DNA of 64,000 bases from JARRPM01 sp963765545 (GCA_963765545.1 CAVXWW010000008.1:434001-498000), one strand, 5' to 3'. Positions 1-9,045 are shown, counted from the first letter of the stretch. A program made the numbers and translations. Notes: generated by a model not told the origin, from the sequence alone.

Positions 1-263
1 CTTTGATGGGGCTGTTGGGTACAGTGACAGGTATGATCGTGACCTTCCAGGCGATCACCATCTTCGGTGCGGGTGACCCCAAGGCAATGGCAGGCGGTAT
101 TTCCGGCGCGCTGGTGACTACGGTACTGGGTCTGCTGGTGGCAATCCCGATGGTGTTGTTGCACACGATTGTGAACGGTCGGGCCCAACGCATCATGCAC
201 GTACTCAACGAGCAGACCACCGGCATCATAGCGGAGCACACCGAAGCCAACCTGAGGAAGTAG
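1..263 (+). CDS. MotA/TolQ/ExbB proton channel family protein, C-terminal fragment
   Basis: This is the 3' end of a gene whose start lies before the window. The visible part carries the TolQ/ExbB core: a GLLGTVTGMI segment followed by an AGGISGALVTT segment and a hydrophobic helix, which form the last two membrane segments of proton-channel subunits. It is followed after 4 bases by a second, short ExbB gene, then ExbD, TonB and a TPR gene. This order matches TonB2-type systems, in which the first ExbB-like subunit is a long protein (TtpC type) with a periplasmic N-terminal extension; the missing N-terminus prevents confirmation. Role: inner-membrane proton channel that energises TonB-dependent outer-membrane receptors. 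Confidence 0.85.
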   Translation, partial: LMGLLGTVTGMIVTFQAITIFGAGDPKAMAGGISGALVTTVLGLLVAIPMVLLHTIVNGRAQRIMHVLNEQTTGIIAEHTEANLRK

Positions 264-267
264 TGAT

Positions 268-795
268 ATGTACTGGTTCGATAGTGCTTACGAGGCAGTG
301 TCACGCTTCATGGATATGGGCGGGAATGTCCTTTGGCTGATCGCCCTGCTGCTGTTCTTCATGTGGACCCTGATCTTTGAGCGCGTCTGGTATTTCAAGA
401 CGGGTTGGAAGTCAGATGCGAGCAAGGCGATTGCCCTGTGGGAAGGCCGCAGTGAGCGTCAGTCCTGGAACGCGAAACAGGTCCGGGAAAAGCTTATATC
501 CCAGGCGAGAATTCAGATTTATCAGTACTTGCCGGTTATCAAGACCCTGGTGGCCCTCTGTCCGCTGCTGGGTCTGTTGGGAACGGTTACGGGTATGATT
601 GAGGTTTTCAATATCATGGCGGTCACCGGTGGTGGTGATGCCAAATCGATGGCAGGTGGTGTGTCACGGGCAACCATACCCACTATGGCAGGCATGGTCG
701 CGGCGATATCCGGTGTCTTTGCCAACACCTACGTCACCCGAAACGCCGAGCGTCAGAGCCAGTTTCTCGAAGACAACCTGACCACCGATCACTAA
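268..795 (+). CDS. exbB: ExbB-type biopolymer transport protein (TonB2 system)
   Basis: A 175-residue proton-channel subunit. Three hydrophobic helices are visible at about residues 17-37, 90-115 and 135-157. The GLLGTVTGMI and MAGGVSRATIPT motifs between them are those of the TolQ/ExbB family. The length fits the short ExbB2 type. It begins 4 bases after the upstream ExbB-like stop codon and lies 13 bases before exbD, so all are probably one transcript. With ExbD it should form the inner-membrane complex that converts proton flow into movement of TonB. Confidence 0.93.
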   Translation: MYWFDSAYEAVSRFMDMGGNVLWLIALLLFFMWTLIFERVWYFKTGWKSDASKAIALWEGRSERQSWNAKQVREKLISQARIQIYQYLPVIKTLVALCPLLGLLGTVTGMIEVFNIMAVTGGGDAKSMAGGVSRATIPTMAGMVAAISGVFANTYVTRNAERQSQFLEDNLTTDH

Positions 796-808
796 GAGAG
801 CAATCGTA

Positions 809-1213
809 ATGCGCAGGACAAATAAAGCAGCTGCTGAGGATGAAGCCCAGATTGATTTGACGCCCATGCTGGACGTTGTCTTTATCATGCTTATCTTCTT
901 CATCGTTACCGCATCCTTTATCAAGGAGGCGGGTATCGAGGTGAATCGGCCGGAAGCGTCGACCTCCCAACCCAAGGAAAACGTCAACATCCTGATCGCG
1001 ATAAATGCCACCAATGAAATATGGATGGATAAGCGCCGGATTGATACACGTGCAGTGCGCGCCAACATTGAGCGCTTGCACGCGGAGAACCCCAAGGGTG
1101 CGGTTGTAATACAGGCGGACAACAAGTCCAATACCGAGACTGTAGCCGCGGTCCTTGACGCCGCCCGCGAGGCGGGTGTGTATGATGTGTCCCTGGCCAC
1201 CGAAGATAAGTAG
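809..1213 (+). CDS. exbD: ExbD biopolymer transport protein
   Basis: A 134-residue protein with the ExbD plan: a short cytoplasmic N-terminus, one transmembrane helix (about residues 17-38) within the motif LTPMLDVVFIMLIFF, and a periplasmic C-terminal domain. Asp22 in that helix matches the proton-carrying aspartate of ExbD/TolR. It sits between exbB and tonB with 13- and 6-base gaps. A second, unlinked ExbD-like gene is at 9398-9850 on the other strand. Confidence 0.95.
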   Translation: MRRTNKAAAEDEAQIDLTPMLDVVFIMLIFFIVTASFIKEAGIEVNRPEASTSQPKENVNILIAINATNEIWMDKRRIDTRAVRANIERLHAENPKGAVVIQADNKSNTETVAAVLDAAREAGVYDVSLATEDK

Positions 1214-1219
1214 TCAACT

Positions 1220-1828
1220 ATGAATCGCAACTTCTTCAGGCTCTTGATCGGTGCGTTACTCGCATTGCCCGTTGCCGGCGGTCTGTTTTTCATCATGCAG
1301 TACCTGATTGCTACCGCCGACCCCAAGATCGACGATACCAAGCAGCGTAAACTGGCGGATATCTTTATGCCGGAGCGTGAAATTGAAACGAATCTGAAAG
1401 AGCAGAAACCCGATAAGGTCGATGATCCCGAGGAGCCACCGCCGGATCTGGATACGCCCGATGTCGATATGGACATGGACGTAGAAGTGCTCAATGTCGC
1501 TCCGACCGCACAGGTGGATGTGTCCATCGAGAGCTCCGGTATGTCCAGCGGCGATGGTGAATACCTGCCTATTGTAAAAGTGGCCCCCATCTATCCACGC
1601 CGTGCGCAGACGCGCGGTATTACCGGATATTGCATCGTGGAGTATACGGTGACGACTTCCGGCGCTATCCGGGATCCAAGGGCAGTTGATTGCCAACCCG
1701 CTGGTGTCTTTGATTCTGCATCGGTAAAAGCCGCCCAGAAGTTTAAGTACAAGCCCCGGGTAGTTGATGGCGAAGCCATCGAAGTGGGCGGAGTGCAGAA
1801 CAAGTTCACTTATGAATTGGAACAGTGA
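1220..1828 (+). CDS. tonB: TonB family energy transducer
   Basis: A 202-residue protein. It has one N-terminal membrane anchor (about residues 7-30), an acidic and proline-containing linker (about 60-95, including EEPPPDLDTPD), and a C-terminal TonB domain (about 112-200) with the typical YPRRAQTRGITG segment. It should span the periplasm and contact the TonB boxes of outer-membrane receptors. The short linker is typical of TonB2-type proteins. It starts 6 bases after exbD, so translation is probably coupled. Confidence 0.93.
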   Translation: MNRNFFRLLIGALLALPVAGGLFFIMQYLIATADPKIDDTKQRKLADIFMPEREIETNLKEQKPDKVDDPEEPPPDLDTPDVDMDMDVEVLNVAPTAQVDVSIESSGMSSGDGEYLPIVKVAPIYPRRAQTRGITGYCIVEYTVTTSGAIRDPRAVDCQPAGVFDSASVKAAQKFKYKPRVVDGEAIEVGGVQNKFTYELEQ

Positions 1829-1841
1829 AACGGTGAACCTT

Positions 1842-3182
1842 ATGAAAGTGTTTAAGCCCCGGACCTGGATCCATGCTGCCCTGCTGGCAGTACCTGTGGT
1901 CGCCACCCAGGTGGCGGTGTCGCAGCTGCAGTCAGAGTTGGGTTTGCACCCCTTGTCCTCCGCGTTTGCGCAGGAGAAAAAAGGCCCTGATACGCGCGAA
2001 ACCCGCCGTACCCCAGCGCTGCGGAACAATGTTTACGAGCAGTTGGCAAAGGCACAGGAAGCGGCTGAAGCAAAAGACCTTAATGCCGCGGCGAGCATTC
2101 TGGACGGAATGATCTCGTCCGGCGGCAGCAAAGCACTGAACAGCTACGAATTGGCCAACGTCTACAACCTGTATGCGTTCATCCATTATTCCAGGGAAGA
2201 TTACGGCAAGGCACTGAAGGCCTATGAGAACGTCGTGGCCCAGCCCGATATTCCCCTTGCCATGGAGATAAACACCAAGTACACGATCGCCCAGCTCTAT
2301 TTTGTCCAGGAACAATGGCAAAAGGGCATCGATGCACTACTGGCCTGGTTTGCAGTTACCGACAAGCCCAATGCCAACGCCTACGTACTCCTGGCCCAGG
2401 GTTACTACCAGACCAAGGACTACGACAAGGCCCTGTTCAATGTCGAGAAAGCCATTGGTATGTACAAGGCAGACGGCAAACTGCCCAAGGAACAGTGGTA
2501 CAACCTGGCTCGTTTCCTCTACTTTGAGAAAAATGACGTAAAAAATACTGTCGCTACCCTGGAGCAATTGCTCACTTACTACCCCAAGAAGGACTATTGG
2601 GTGCAGATTTCGCATATGTATGGCGAGCAGAAGAAAGAGGGCAAGCAACTGGCTGCGATGGATACCGCCTATGTGCAGAACATGCTGACCAAGGGTACCG
2701 AACAGGTAACCATGGCGTACCTGTACCTGAATGGAGAGGTTCCATACCGGGCTGGCAAGGTCATGGATAAAGGCTTGAAAGACGGCTCCATCCCGGATAC
2801 TTCCAAAAATTATGAGATTGCGGCCAGTGCCTGGCGTCAGGCGCAGGAACTGGATAAAGCGATCCCCGCCATGGAATCGGCTGCGGCCAATTCCGATACG
2901 GGCGAACTGTACGCGCGACTGGGCAACATCTACCTGGATAACGACCAGAACAAAAAAGCGATTGTGGCTATCAACAAGGGGCTGGCACGCGGTGGAGTCA
3001 AGCGACCCGATACTGCAAGACTGGTGCTGGGCATGGCGTACTTCAACACCAAGCAATACGATAAGGCGCGAGAAGCTTTCCAGGCGGCCGGGCGTGATGA
3101 ACGCTCCAGCAAGTATGCCGAGCAGTGGACGAATTATCTCAACTCTGAACTCGATCGGCAGGCCAAGCTACAGGACAGCTGA
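1842..3182 (+). CDS. Secreted TPR-repeat protein of the TonB2 operon
   Basis: I placed the start at the ATG at 1842 because it opens directly onto a signal peptide (basic MKVFKPR, then a hydrophobic stretch, with cleavage probably after AFA near residue 44); longer in-frame starts overlap tonB. The 446-residue product has repeated helical pairs typical of tetratricopeptide repeats from about residue 60 onwards (for example YYQTKDYDKALFNVEKAI and AYFNTKQYDKAREAF). Periplasmic TPR proteins are the usual last gene of TonB2 operons and probably serve as scaffold or receptor-docking factor. A strong terminator follows at 3222. Confidence 0.88.
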   Translation: MKVFKPRTWIHAALLAVPVVATQVAVSQLQSELGLHPLSSAFAQEKKGPDTRETRRTPALRNNVYEQLAKAQEAAEAKDLNAAASILDGMISSGGSKALNSYELANVYNLYAFIHYSREDYGKALKAYENVVAQPDIPLAMEINTKYTIAQLYFVQEQWQKGIDALLAWFAVTDKPNANAYVLLAQGYYQTKDYDKALFNVEKAIGMYKADGKLPKEQWYNLARFLYFEKNDVKNTVATLEQLLTYYPKKDYWVQISHMYGEQKKEGKQLAAMDTAYVQNMLTKGTEQVTMAYLYLNGEVPYRAGKVMDKGLKDGSIPDTSKNYEIAASAWRQAQELDKAIPAMESAAANSDTGELYARLGNIYLDNDQNKKAIVAINKGLARGGVKRPDTARLVLGMAYFNTKQYDKAREAFQAAGRDERSSKYAEQWTNYLNSELDRQAKLQDS

Positions 3183-3221
3183 TTGGTTTCGATGCCACGG
3201 CGGTGAAAATACCGCAGATAT

Positions 3222-3253
3222 AAAAAAGGAGCTCAATAGAGCTCCTTTTTTTA
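3222..3253. terminator. Bidirectional Rho-independent terminator
   Basis: A perfect 13-bp inverted repeat (AAAAAAGGAGCTC, loop AATA, GAGCTCCTTTTTT) runs into further T residues. It ends both the plus-strand TonB2/TPR operon and the minus-strand cold-shock gene. Confidence 0.92.
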
Positions 3254-3276
3254 TTCTGTAAAGCCCTTGTGGGGTA

Positions 3277-3483
3277 TTACAGGGGAACCACGTTCTCTGC
3301 TTGAGGGCCTTTTTGGCCATCAGTGACAGTGAACTCGACTTTCTGGCCGTCAGACAGAGTCTTGAAGCCGTCGCCTTTGATGGAGCTGAAATGGACAAAA
3401 ACATCGGGGCCGTCTTCTCGCTCGATAAAGCCAAAGCCCTTGGTCTCGTTAAACCATTTTACTGTGCCGGTTGTTGTAGACAT
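3277..3483 (-). CDS. Cold-shock domain protein (CspA family)
   Basis: A 68-residue single-stranded nucleic-acid-binding protein. The RNP1 motif KGFGFIE and RNP2-like VFVHFSSI are present and the length is that of CspA homologues. I chose the start giving MSTTTGTVKWFN because it matches the family N-terminus; the longer open frame would add 10 residues from the leader. The leader contains a GC-rich hairpin (3506-3524) and a candidate -35 element (TTGACG, minus strand, 3654-3649), which would give the long 5' UTR usual for cold-shock genes. Confidence 0.95.
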   Translation of the reverse strand: MSTTTGTVKWFNETKGFGFIEREDGPDVFVHFSSIKGDGFKTLSDGQKVEFTVTDGQKGPQAENVVPL

Positions 3484-3505
3484 ACATTTTACCTGTATAG
3501 CTTGC

Positions 3506-3530
3506 GGCGCCATGTCCAGGCGCCTTTTTT
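3506..3530. other. GC-rich hairpin in the csp leader, terminator-like on the plus strand
   Basis: GGCGCC, a 7-base loop and GGCGCC are followed on the plus strand by six T residues. On the sense (minus) strand of the csp gene this hairpin lies about 20 bases upstream of the start codon. It could be a structured leader element or a terminator for antisense transcription; the sequence does not decide between these. Confidence 0.5.
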
Positions 3531-3760
3531 AATTAAAAATTATTTATGGTTAACGTACCGATGAACTTGATGGAACTTCGACCGCGAGCATAAATACCGC
3601 TGAACCCAATCAGCTGACTAAAGTGTATCACCAAATTTGTTTCTTTGCCGTCAAGGTTTTTCAACTATTTTGGGAATATTGCTTTCTTTTGTTTGCAGCG
3701 TATCAAGGTTCAGCATTCGCCGCGCGCATATATGCCTGGAATCTTGTCGATGGCAGTGGT

Positions 3761-4729
3761 TTATAAAGGCGCGTGGGCAGCGCCTATCAGGCCGGGCTGG
3801 CCGGTGGTGATCACGTATACAGGGACATCGGCCAATATCCGGCTCATGGCGCCTTTCTCGACCAGGCGCTGCTGGAAGGTGCTCGCAGCGAGAAAGTCTA
3901 TCATCCCCGGGACAATGCCGCCGGCCAGGTAGAGCCCGCGATACGCGCCGTTGGCCAGCAGAAAATCACCACAGATGGAGCCCAGGAGGGCGCCGAATGT
4001 TTCCAGGGCAAGTACGCACAAGGTGTCCTGGCCGGCCAGTGCCCGCTCGCAAATGTCAGCGGGTTCAAGGCCCTCAGTGGCTTCGCCCCGGATGTCGCCC
4101 AGCGTGTGGTACAGGCGCACCAAACCCGGTCCCGACACCAGTAGCTCGGCGTAGATATTGCCATACTGCGACAGCAAGCGGCGGAATAGTTCCAGTTCCA
4201 GGTCGTTTCCCGGCGCCAGGCCCATGTGCCCCGGCTCACAGGCAAAACTGTGGGGGACCCCATCGAAGTAGTCGAGACAGGCGCCCCCCAGGCCTGTGCC
4301 AGGCCCCACCGTGGCCAGACGTCCGGCTGCCGTCTCCGAACGGCCTTTGCTCAGTATTGCTCGTTCACCCGTGCCCAGGTGGGGCAGGGCGTAGGCGTTG
4401 GCCTCGAAATCATTCAGCCTGCGCAGCTGCGCAAACCCCAGCGCGATTGCAAGTTCGCTGCAGGAGAACGACCAGTCCATATTGGACATCACGACCAGGT
4501 CTTCTGAGGGTGGTGCCGCAACGGCCAGACAGCAGGTTTCGGGAGAGGGCTCTTCCAGCGCTTCCAACCATTGCTGGAAGATCTCTTCGAGGCTGTTGAA
4601 ATCGCGGTTCACGTAGCAGGTAAGTGCGCGAAATCCGTTGTTGGTCCCGTCAAACAGGGCAATCCGCGTATTCGTGCCACCCACATCGGCAACGATGCGC
4701 ACTGGGGCTGAGTGAGCGGGGTCGGACAC
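3761..4729 (-). CDS. glk: Glucokinase
   Basis: A 322-residue ROK-independent bacterial glucokinase. The N-terminus holds the phosphate-binding motif ADVGGTNTRIALFDG, the middle holds VGPGTGLGGA and the EPGHMG glucose-contact motif, and the C-terminus holds LAGGI. It starts with GTG that shares one base with the pyk stop (TAGTG), so the two genes are translationally coupled. It phosphorylates intracellular glucose to glucose 6-phosphate, which Zwf (58402-59856) can use. Confidence 0.95.
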   Translation of the reverse strand: MSDPAHSAPVRIVADVGGTNTRIALFDGTNNGFRALTCYVNRDFNSLEEIFQQWLEALEEPSPETCCLAVAAPPSEDLVVMSNMDWSFSCSELAIALGFAQLRRLNDFEANAYALPHLGTGERAILSKGRSETAAGRLATVGPGTGLGGACLDYFDGVPHSFACEPGHMGLAPGNDLELELFRRLLSQYGNIYAELLVSGPGLVRLYHTLGDIRGEATEGLEPADICERALAGQDTLCVLALETFGALLGSICGDFLLANGAYRGLYLAGGIVPGMIDFLAASTFQQRLVEKGAMSRILADVPVYVITTGQPGLIGAAHAPL

Positions 4730-6189
4730 TACTGCACCGGGAGTATCTTCATGATGCTGGTGGAACCCGCCCGTCCCATCACTTCGCCCCGGGTGAGCAG
4801 GATGGAATCATTCTTTTGCAGGTAGTGGCCGTCCAGCAGGAATTCGATCGCCCTGGATTCGACGCTGTCGTAGTCAAACGCGGTGGCGTCAAAGAAAAGG
4901 GGTATAACGCCTCGACAGAGGCAGAGTTTCTGCAGGGTCTCGCTGCGTTGGCTGAGGGCGAAAATAGGGAGGCCTGAACTCAGGCGAGACATCAGCAACG
5001 GCGTGGTGCCGGACTCAGTCAGGCAGGCTATCCCACGCACGTTGCCATAGTGGTTGGCCGCGTAGATAGCGGACATGGCAATGGTTTCCTGGGCATCGGC
5101 AAACTGCCTGTCCAGGCGATAACGAGAGGTTCTTGCTACCGATTGGCGCTCGGCACCCAGGGCGGCGTCTGCCATGGCAGCGACTACCTCGATCGGGTAT
5201 TTGCCCACCGCGGTTTCGGCCGAGAGCATGACCGCATCGGTGCCATCGAGTACGGCGTTTGCAACGTCGAAGACTTCCGCCCGGGTGGGCATGGAACTGT
5301 TGATCATGGACTCCATCATCTGGGTCGCGGTAATCACTACCCGGTCCATCTGCCTGGCCCTGGAGATCAGTTCCTTTTGTATGCCGATCAGCTGTGCGTC
5401 ACCGACCTCTACCCCCAGGTCGCCGCGCGCCACCATTACGCCCGTCGAGGCGGTGATAATGCTGTTGAGCGTGGTGTCGTCAGCCACCACCTCAGCCCGC
5501 TCTATCTTGGCGATAATCGCAGGTTCCAGATCGTGTTCGGCCAGCAGTTCCCTGGTCTGGAAAATATCATCGGCACTGGAGACAAAGGACACGGCCACAA
5601 AGTCCGGGTTGATTTGCGCCAGGCTGTCGATGTCGGTCAGGTCCTTGGCGGTCAGGGCCGGTGCGGCCAGGCCGCCACCAAGGCGGTTGATGCCCTTGCG
5701 GGAACCCAGCTTGCCACCCACCAGTACAGTGCAATCGACGGCCGCCGTGTCGACGTCATCTACCCGCAGACGAATGCGGCCATCGTCCAGCAGCAGGATG
5801 TCACCCCGGTAGACGCTGCTGCACAGCGCCGGATAATCGAGACCCACGCCCCTGGCATTACCTTCGCCCTCGCCGATGGCGAGGTCCAGGCGAAAGCGGT
5901 CGCCGTTGCCGAGTTCGACAGAGTCGCTGCGGAAGCTGCTGATCCGAATTTTTGGTCCCTGCAGGTCTGCGAGAATGCCCACATACTTGTCGGCAATGGA
6001 GGCCTGTTTGCGAATACGTGCTGCCACCCTTGCGTGCTGTTCGGCGGTGCCGTGGCTGAAATTCAGCCGAAACACATTGACGCCAGCCGTGATTAACCTG
6101 GCAATCATGTCCGATGACTCGCTGGCAGGTCCTACAGTAGCGACAATTTTGGTGCGCCTGTTTACTTTTGGGGTCACTGGACTTCCCAT
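4729..6189 (-). CDS. pyk: Pyruvate kinase
   Basis: A 486-residue protein with the pyruvate kinase plan: N-terminal RTKIVATVGPAS, NFSHG, DLQGPKIR, a B-domain (about 75-170), and catalytic-site motifs IAKIERAE and MVARGDLGVE followed by ITATQMMESM. It converts phosphoenolpyruvate and ADP to pyruvate and ATP in the cytoplasm. It is the first gene of a pyk-glk pair with a one-base overlap. The length is normal and no key motif is missing. Confidence 0.97.
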   Translation of the reverse strand: MGSPVTPKVNRRTKIVATVGPASESSDMIARLITAGVNVFRLNFSHGTAEQHARVAARIRKQASIADKYVGILADLQGPKIRISSFRSDSVELGNGDRFRLDLAIGEGEGNARGVGLDYPALCSSVYRGDILLLDDGRIRLRVDDVDTAAVDCTVLVGGKLGSRKGINRLGGGLAAPALTAKDLTDIDSLAQINPDFVAVSFVSSADDIFQTRELLAEHDLEPAIIAKIERAEVVADDTTLNSIITASTGVMVARGDLGVEVGDAQLIGIQKELISRARQMDRVVITATQMMESMINSSMPTRAEVFDVANAVLDGTDAVMLSAETAVGKYPIEVVAAMADAALGAERQSVARTSRYRLDRQFADAQETIAMSAIYAANHYGNVRGIACLTESGTTPLLMSRLSSGLPIFALSQRSETLQKLCLCRGVIPLFFDATAFDYDSVESRAIEFLLDGHYLQKNDSILLTRGEVMGRAGSTSIMKILPVQ

Positions 6190-6287
6190 AATGTGTCGAA
6201 ACGTATCATAACCTTATCACGCGTGACTTCCAGTGTTGGGCTGTGGATAGATTGCTGGAAGGTAAAGCCTGCTATCGGCGTGGTTCT

Positions 6288-7265
6288 TCACACGCCAGGC
6301 TTGAGGTAGTGGCTGACCAGGTCGGGGAAGTCGGTAAACACCCCGTCTACACCCGCCTTATTAAAGAAGATATCGAGCAGCTCATCGAAACTTTCCACGC
6401 CGTGAGGTAACTCGTCGCGGCGAAAGGTATAGGGGTGCACCGCTAGTCCCAGCGCATGGGCCCTTGTCACCAGGTCGCTGAGCAGAGGTTGCCCCGAGGC
6501 GTCTTTGCCCAGATAAACCTGGGCGAGCCAGGGGCCGATGCCATCCGCATAACTGGCAACCTCGGCAAGGCCATCCGCGGTGCGCAGGTAACTGTAGTCG
6601 GTATCGCTATCCTCACCCCAACTGTTTTCCCCGATAAGTTGTATCAGTGGCAGGGGTGTCTTGATTTCATGGCGCAGTCTTTGCAGCGTGGGGCCATCAA
6701 AACATTGCAGGAAGACCTGTTCCGGCTTGTCTGCGTAACCCTTGTCTTCTAGCACCTGAAGTACGATAGTGGCGATATCCAGACCCTTGCTGAGGTGCAG
6801 CCTGGGACCTTTTAGCTCCACATAAAGGCCGGTTTTTCGGTCGCGGCTGCGATCCAGGCCGGCGATAAGATCAATCTCCTCCGCCAGGGTCGGTATTGTG
6901 AACAGACTCGGTCCAAGAGGAAACCGGTCGGGGTATACCGCCACTTCGCGGTCTTCGGCATTGCGGCTGCTGCGCTCGTGTACCTTGAGCTGGCGCAGTT
7001 CTTCCAGCAGGAAATCCATTGCGTAGAAGCGGCCATCAGTCTGCGCCCGCCCGGGAAAGCGTTGAGCCACATCGGTAGTACTTTCAAGATAAACATCATG
7101 CAGCACCACAGGCACCCCGTCCCTGCTCAACACGACGTCCTGCTCTATGTAGTCGGCCCCCATGGCATGTGCCATGGCCTTCGCCGCCAGCGTATGCTCA
7201 GGCAAGTAGCCGCTGGCGCCGCGGTGCGCTATTACGATTGCCCGGCCTGTCTCAGCTGAGTTCAT
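6288..7265 (-). CDS. Glycerophosphodiester phosphodiesterase (GlpQ-like)
   Basis: A 325-residue GDPD-family enzyme of the TIM-barrel phosphodiesterase class. The metal and catalytic motifs are seen at the N-terminus: AHRGASGYLPEHT (catalytic His) and EQDVVLSRDGVPVVLHD (metal ligands and second His). The length and an internal insertion fit the GlpQ subgroup, but there is no N-terminal signal peptide, so this form is probably cytoplasmic. It would hydrolyse glycerophosphodiesters to glycerol 3-phosphate and an alcohol. It has its own transcription unit: a terminator lies just upstream. Confidence 0.92.
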   Translation of the reverse strand: MNSAETGRAIVIAHRGASGYLPEHTLAAKAMAHAMGADYIEQDVVLSRDGVPVVLHDVYLESTTDVAQRFPGRAQTDGRFYAMDFLLEELRQLKVHERSSRNAEDREVAVYPDRFPLGPSLFTIPTLAEEIDLIAGLDRSRDRKTGLYVELKGPRLHLSKGLDIATIVLQVLEDKGYADKPEQVFLQCFDGPTLQRLRHEIKTPLPLIQLIGENSWGEDSDTDYSYLRTADGLAEVASYADGIGPWLAQVYLGKDASGQPLLSDLVTRAHALGLAVHPYTFRRDELPHGVESFDELLDIFFNKAGVDGVFTDFPDLVSHYLKPGV

Positions 7266-7285
7266 AGGGAAGAAATTCCTGAGTC

Positions 7286-7319
7286 AAAAAAAGGGCGGGA
7301 TACCAGCTCCTCGCCCTTT
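7286..7319 (-). terminator. Rho-independent terminator after the binding-protein gene
   Basis: Read on the minus strand, AAAGGGCG, a 14-base loop and CGCCCTTT are followed by more T residues. It separates the minus-strand binding-protein gene (7347-8156) from the glycerophosphodiesterase gene. Confidence 0.8.
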
Positions 7320-7346
7320 CAGATCAACAGCTCAATCGGCTGTACA

Positions 7347-8156
7347 CTATGGCAGGGCCGCTACCCAGGAGCTGTCTTCGAACCATTTTTTGCGAATCTG
7401 GCCCAGAATACCGGTCTTCTCGTAGGCACGCAGGTAGTTGTCCACGAGGTTGAAAAATTGCGGATCGTCCTTGCTGACCGCGATGCCAACTGGCTCTACC
7501 GTCAGTGGCTTTTCCAGGGTGGTAAGCCCGGCCTCGGGAAAGCGTGCGACAGAAAGCACACATACTGGCATATCGGCGACCATTGCGTCGGCCTTGTCGT
7601 CTATCAGCATCGCCACGCCCTCGTCGTAGCTGGCTACTTCGATCAATTGTGCATTGGGGGCAACAGCTCTTACAAAGGAAGCACTGGTGGAATTGCTAAG
7701 GGCCAACAGTTTGAGCTCCTTGCGGTTGAAGTCGTTGCCCTCCTGTATTTTGGCCAGGACTGAGTTCTTGGTGAGGATTGACTTACCGGACATCATGTAA
7801 GGGCCGACAAAGGAAACCATTTCAGTTCGCCCGGGTGTAATCGACAGGCCCGAGAGCACCATGTCTATCTTGTCTTCTTCCAGCGCTGACATCAGCTCGC
7901 CAAAGGGCATGGGTATGATTTCCAGCTTGACCTTCATGGCGTCAGCCAGGGCCTTGGCCAGGTCCACATCAAACCCCATCATGCCACCCTCCCGGTTCGT
8001 CATGGTCATCGGCGGTTGGTTGCCTGACATGCCGACCTTGAGTACCTTGAAGTCCACGACCCGTTGCAGGGTGTCACCGGCCAGTGCGTTAAGGGGTAAT
8101 GCCATGGCGATGGCCAGCAGGCCTCCAAGCATTAGACGTTGAATTGATCTGAACAT
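7347..8156 (-). CDS. Extracellular amino-acid-type solute-binding protein (family 3)
   Basis: A 269-residue secreted protein. It has a clear signal peptide (MFRSIQRLMLGGLLAIAMA, cleavage near ALAG at residue 27) and a family-3 binding fold with GFDVDLAKALADAM, EIIPMPFGELMSALEEDKIDMVLSGLS-type and FVGPYM motifs. Such proteins bind amino acids or small organic acids for ABC uptake. No permease or ATPase gene lies beside it, so it either uses a transporter encoded elsewhere or has a sensing role. The ligand cannot be read from the sequence. Confidence 0.88.
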   Translation of the reverse strand: MFRSIQRLMLGGLLAIAMALPLNALAGDTLQRVVDFKVLKVGMSGNQPPMTMTNREGGMMGFDVDLAKALADAMKVKLEIIPMPFGELMSALEEDKIDMVLSGLSITPGRTEMVSFVGPYMMSGKSILTKNSVLAKIQEGNDFNRKELKLLALSNSTSASFVRAVAPNAQLIEVASYDEGVAMLIDDKADAMVADMPVCVLSVARFPEAGLTTLEKPLTVEPVGIAVSKDDPQFFNLVDNYLRAYEKTGILGQIRKKWFEDSSWVAALP

Positions 8157-8325
8157 GAGTAAATCTCCTTTCCTGGGGATTGCTTGTTACAGCGTTAAAC
8201 CGCGGTATGCTGGGGTGAATCGGCCGCGGCAAGAATTCGGTAGTGCGACAGTGTAAGGGTGTAGCAGTGATAAGCCAAAAGCTTTTGTGGCTGAGCCGCC
8301 AGGGCGCACTCCATAGAGGGGGACA

Positions 8326-9027
8326 ATGGTTAGAGCATTTGATCGGATTGTAATTACGGTGCCCGACTTGGCCGAGGCCACTGCGCAGTATTGCCAGTTG
8401 TTTGGGATGCAGGCGTCACCGCAGACCCAGGGTCAGTCGCAAACCGCCTGGTTTGTGTTGCCCAATACGGTTATCGAGCTGGTAGAGCGTGCCGGGGAGG
8501 CGGCGTGCATTCGAGGTATAGTGTTCGATTGTGCCAGCGCCGGTGCCACGGACTCCATGTTTGAAAACGCGCGGGGACTGGACCTTCGCCTGTGCGATGG
8601 CAGCCTGACCGGGGCGGCGCGCAGGAGTCGGGAGGCAATCAACGCAAGTGACTTTCGGGTCGATCACCTGGTTTTACGCACTGCGGATGCTGAGGCTTGT
8701 ATCGCTTTGTTCGCGGAGCAACTGGGCATTCGCCTGGCGTTGGACAAAACGGTGCCGGAGTGGGGGGGTCGCATGCTGTTCTTTCGCACCGGTAAACTGA
8801 CCCTGGAAATCATCGAATCGGCTAAGAACAAGGACCCTGTCGATAATTTCTGGGGAATCGCCTACCAGTGCCCAGAGCTGGATGACGTGGCGCCCCAGCT
8901 GGCCGGGCGAGGTGTCACCGTGTCGGAAGTGCGCGCGGGACGCAAGCCCGGCAGCCGGGTGGCGACCGTCAAAAGCCACTGCCTCGGGATACCTACCCTG
9001 CTGTTGCAACCCCCCGGCCCGCCATAG
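8326..9027 (+). CDS. VOC/glyoxalase superfamily protein
   Basis: A 233-residue protein with two vicinal-oxygen-chelate modules (about residues 1-115 and 118-230). The first opens with FDRIVITVPDLAEATAQY and the second with DHLVLRTADAEACIALF, each the first strand of a VOC repeat. The start is preceded by a good Shine-Dalgarno sequence (GAGGGGGACA). VOC enzymes bind a metal and act as lyases, isomerases or dioxygenases; here the substrate is unknown. The gene is transcribed alone, divergent from the binding-protein gene. Confidence 0.8.
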   Translation: MVRAFDRIVITVPDLAEATAQYCQLFGMQASPQTQGQSQTAWFVLPNTVIELVERAGEAACIRGIVFDCASAGATDSMFENARGLDLRLCDGSLTGAARRSREAINASDFRVDHLVLRTADAEACIALFAEQLGIRLALDKTVPEWGGRMLFFRTGKLTLEIIESAKNKDPVDNFWGIAYQCPELDDVAPQLAGRGVTVSEVRAGRKPGSRVATVKSHCLGIPTLLLQPPGPP

Positions 9028-9045
9028 CGCAGCGCCAGCGGCCGC

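Noticed and set aside
5050..6096. 348-codon plus-strand frame opposite pyk
   Set aside because: Shadow of the pyruvate kinase gene; the product has no family motif.
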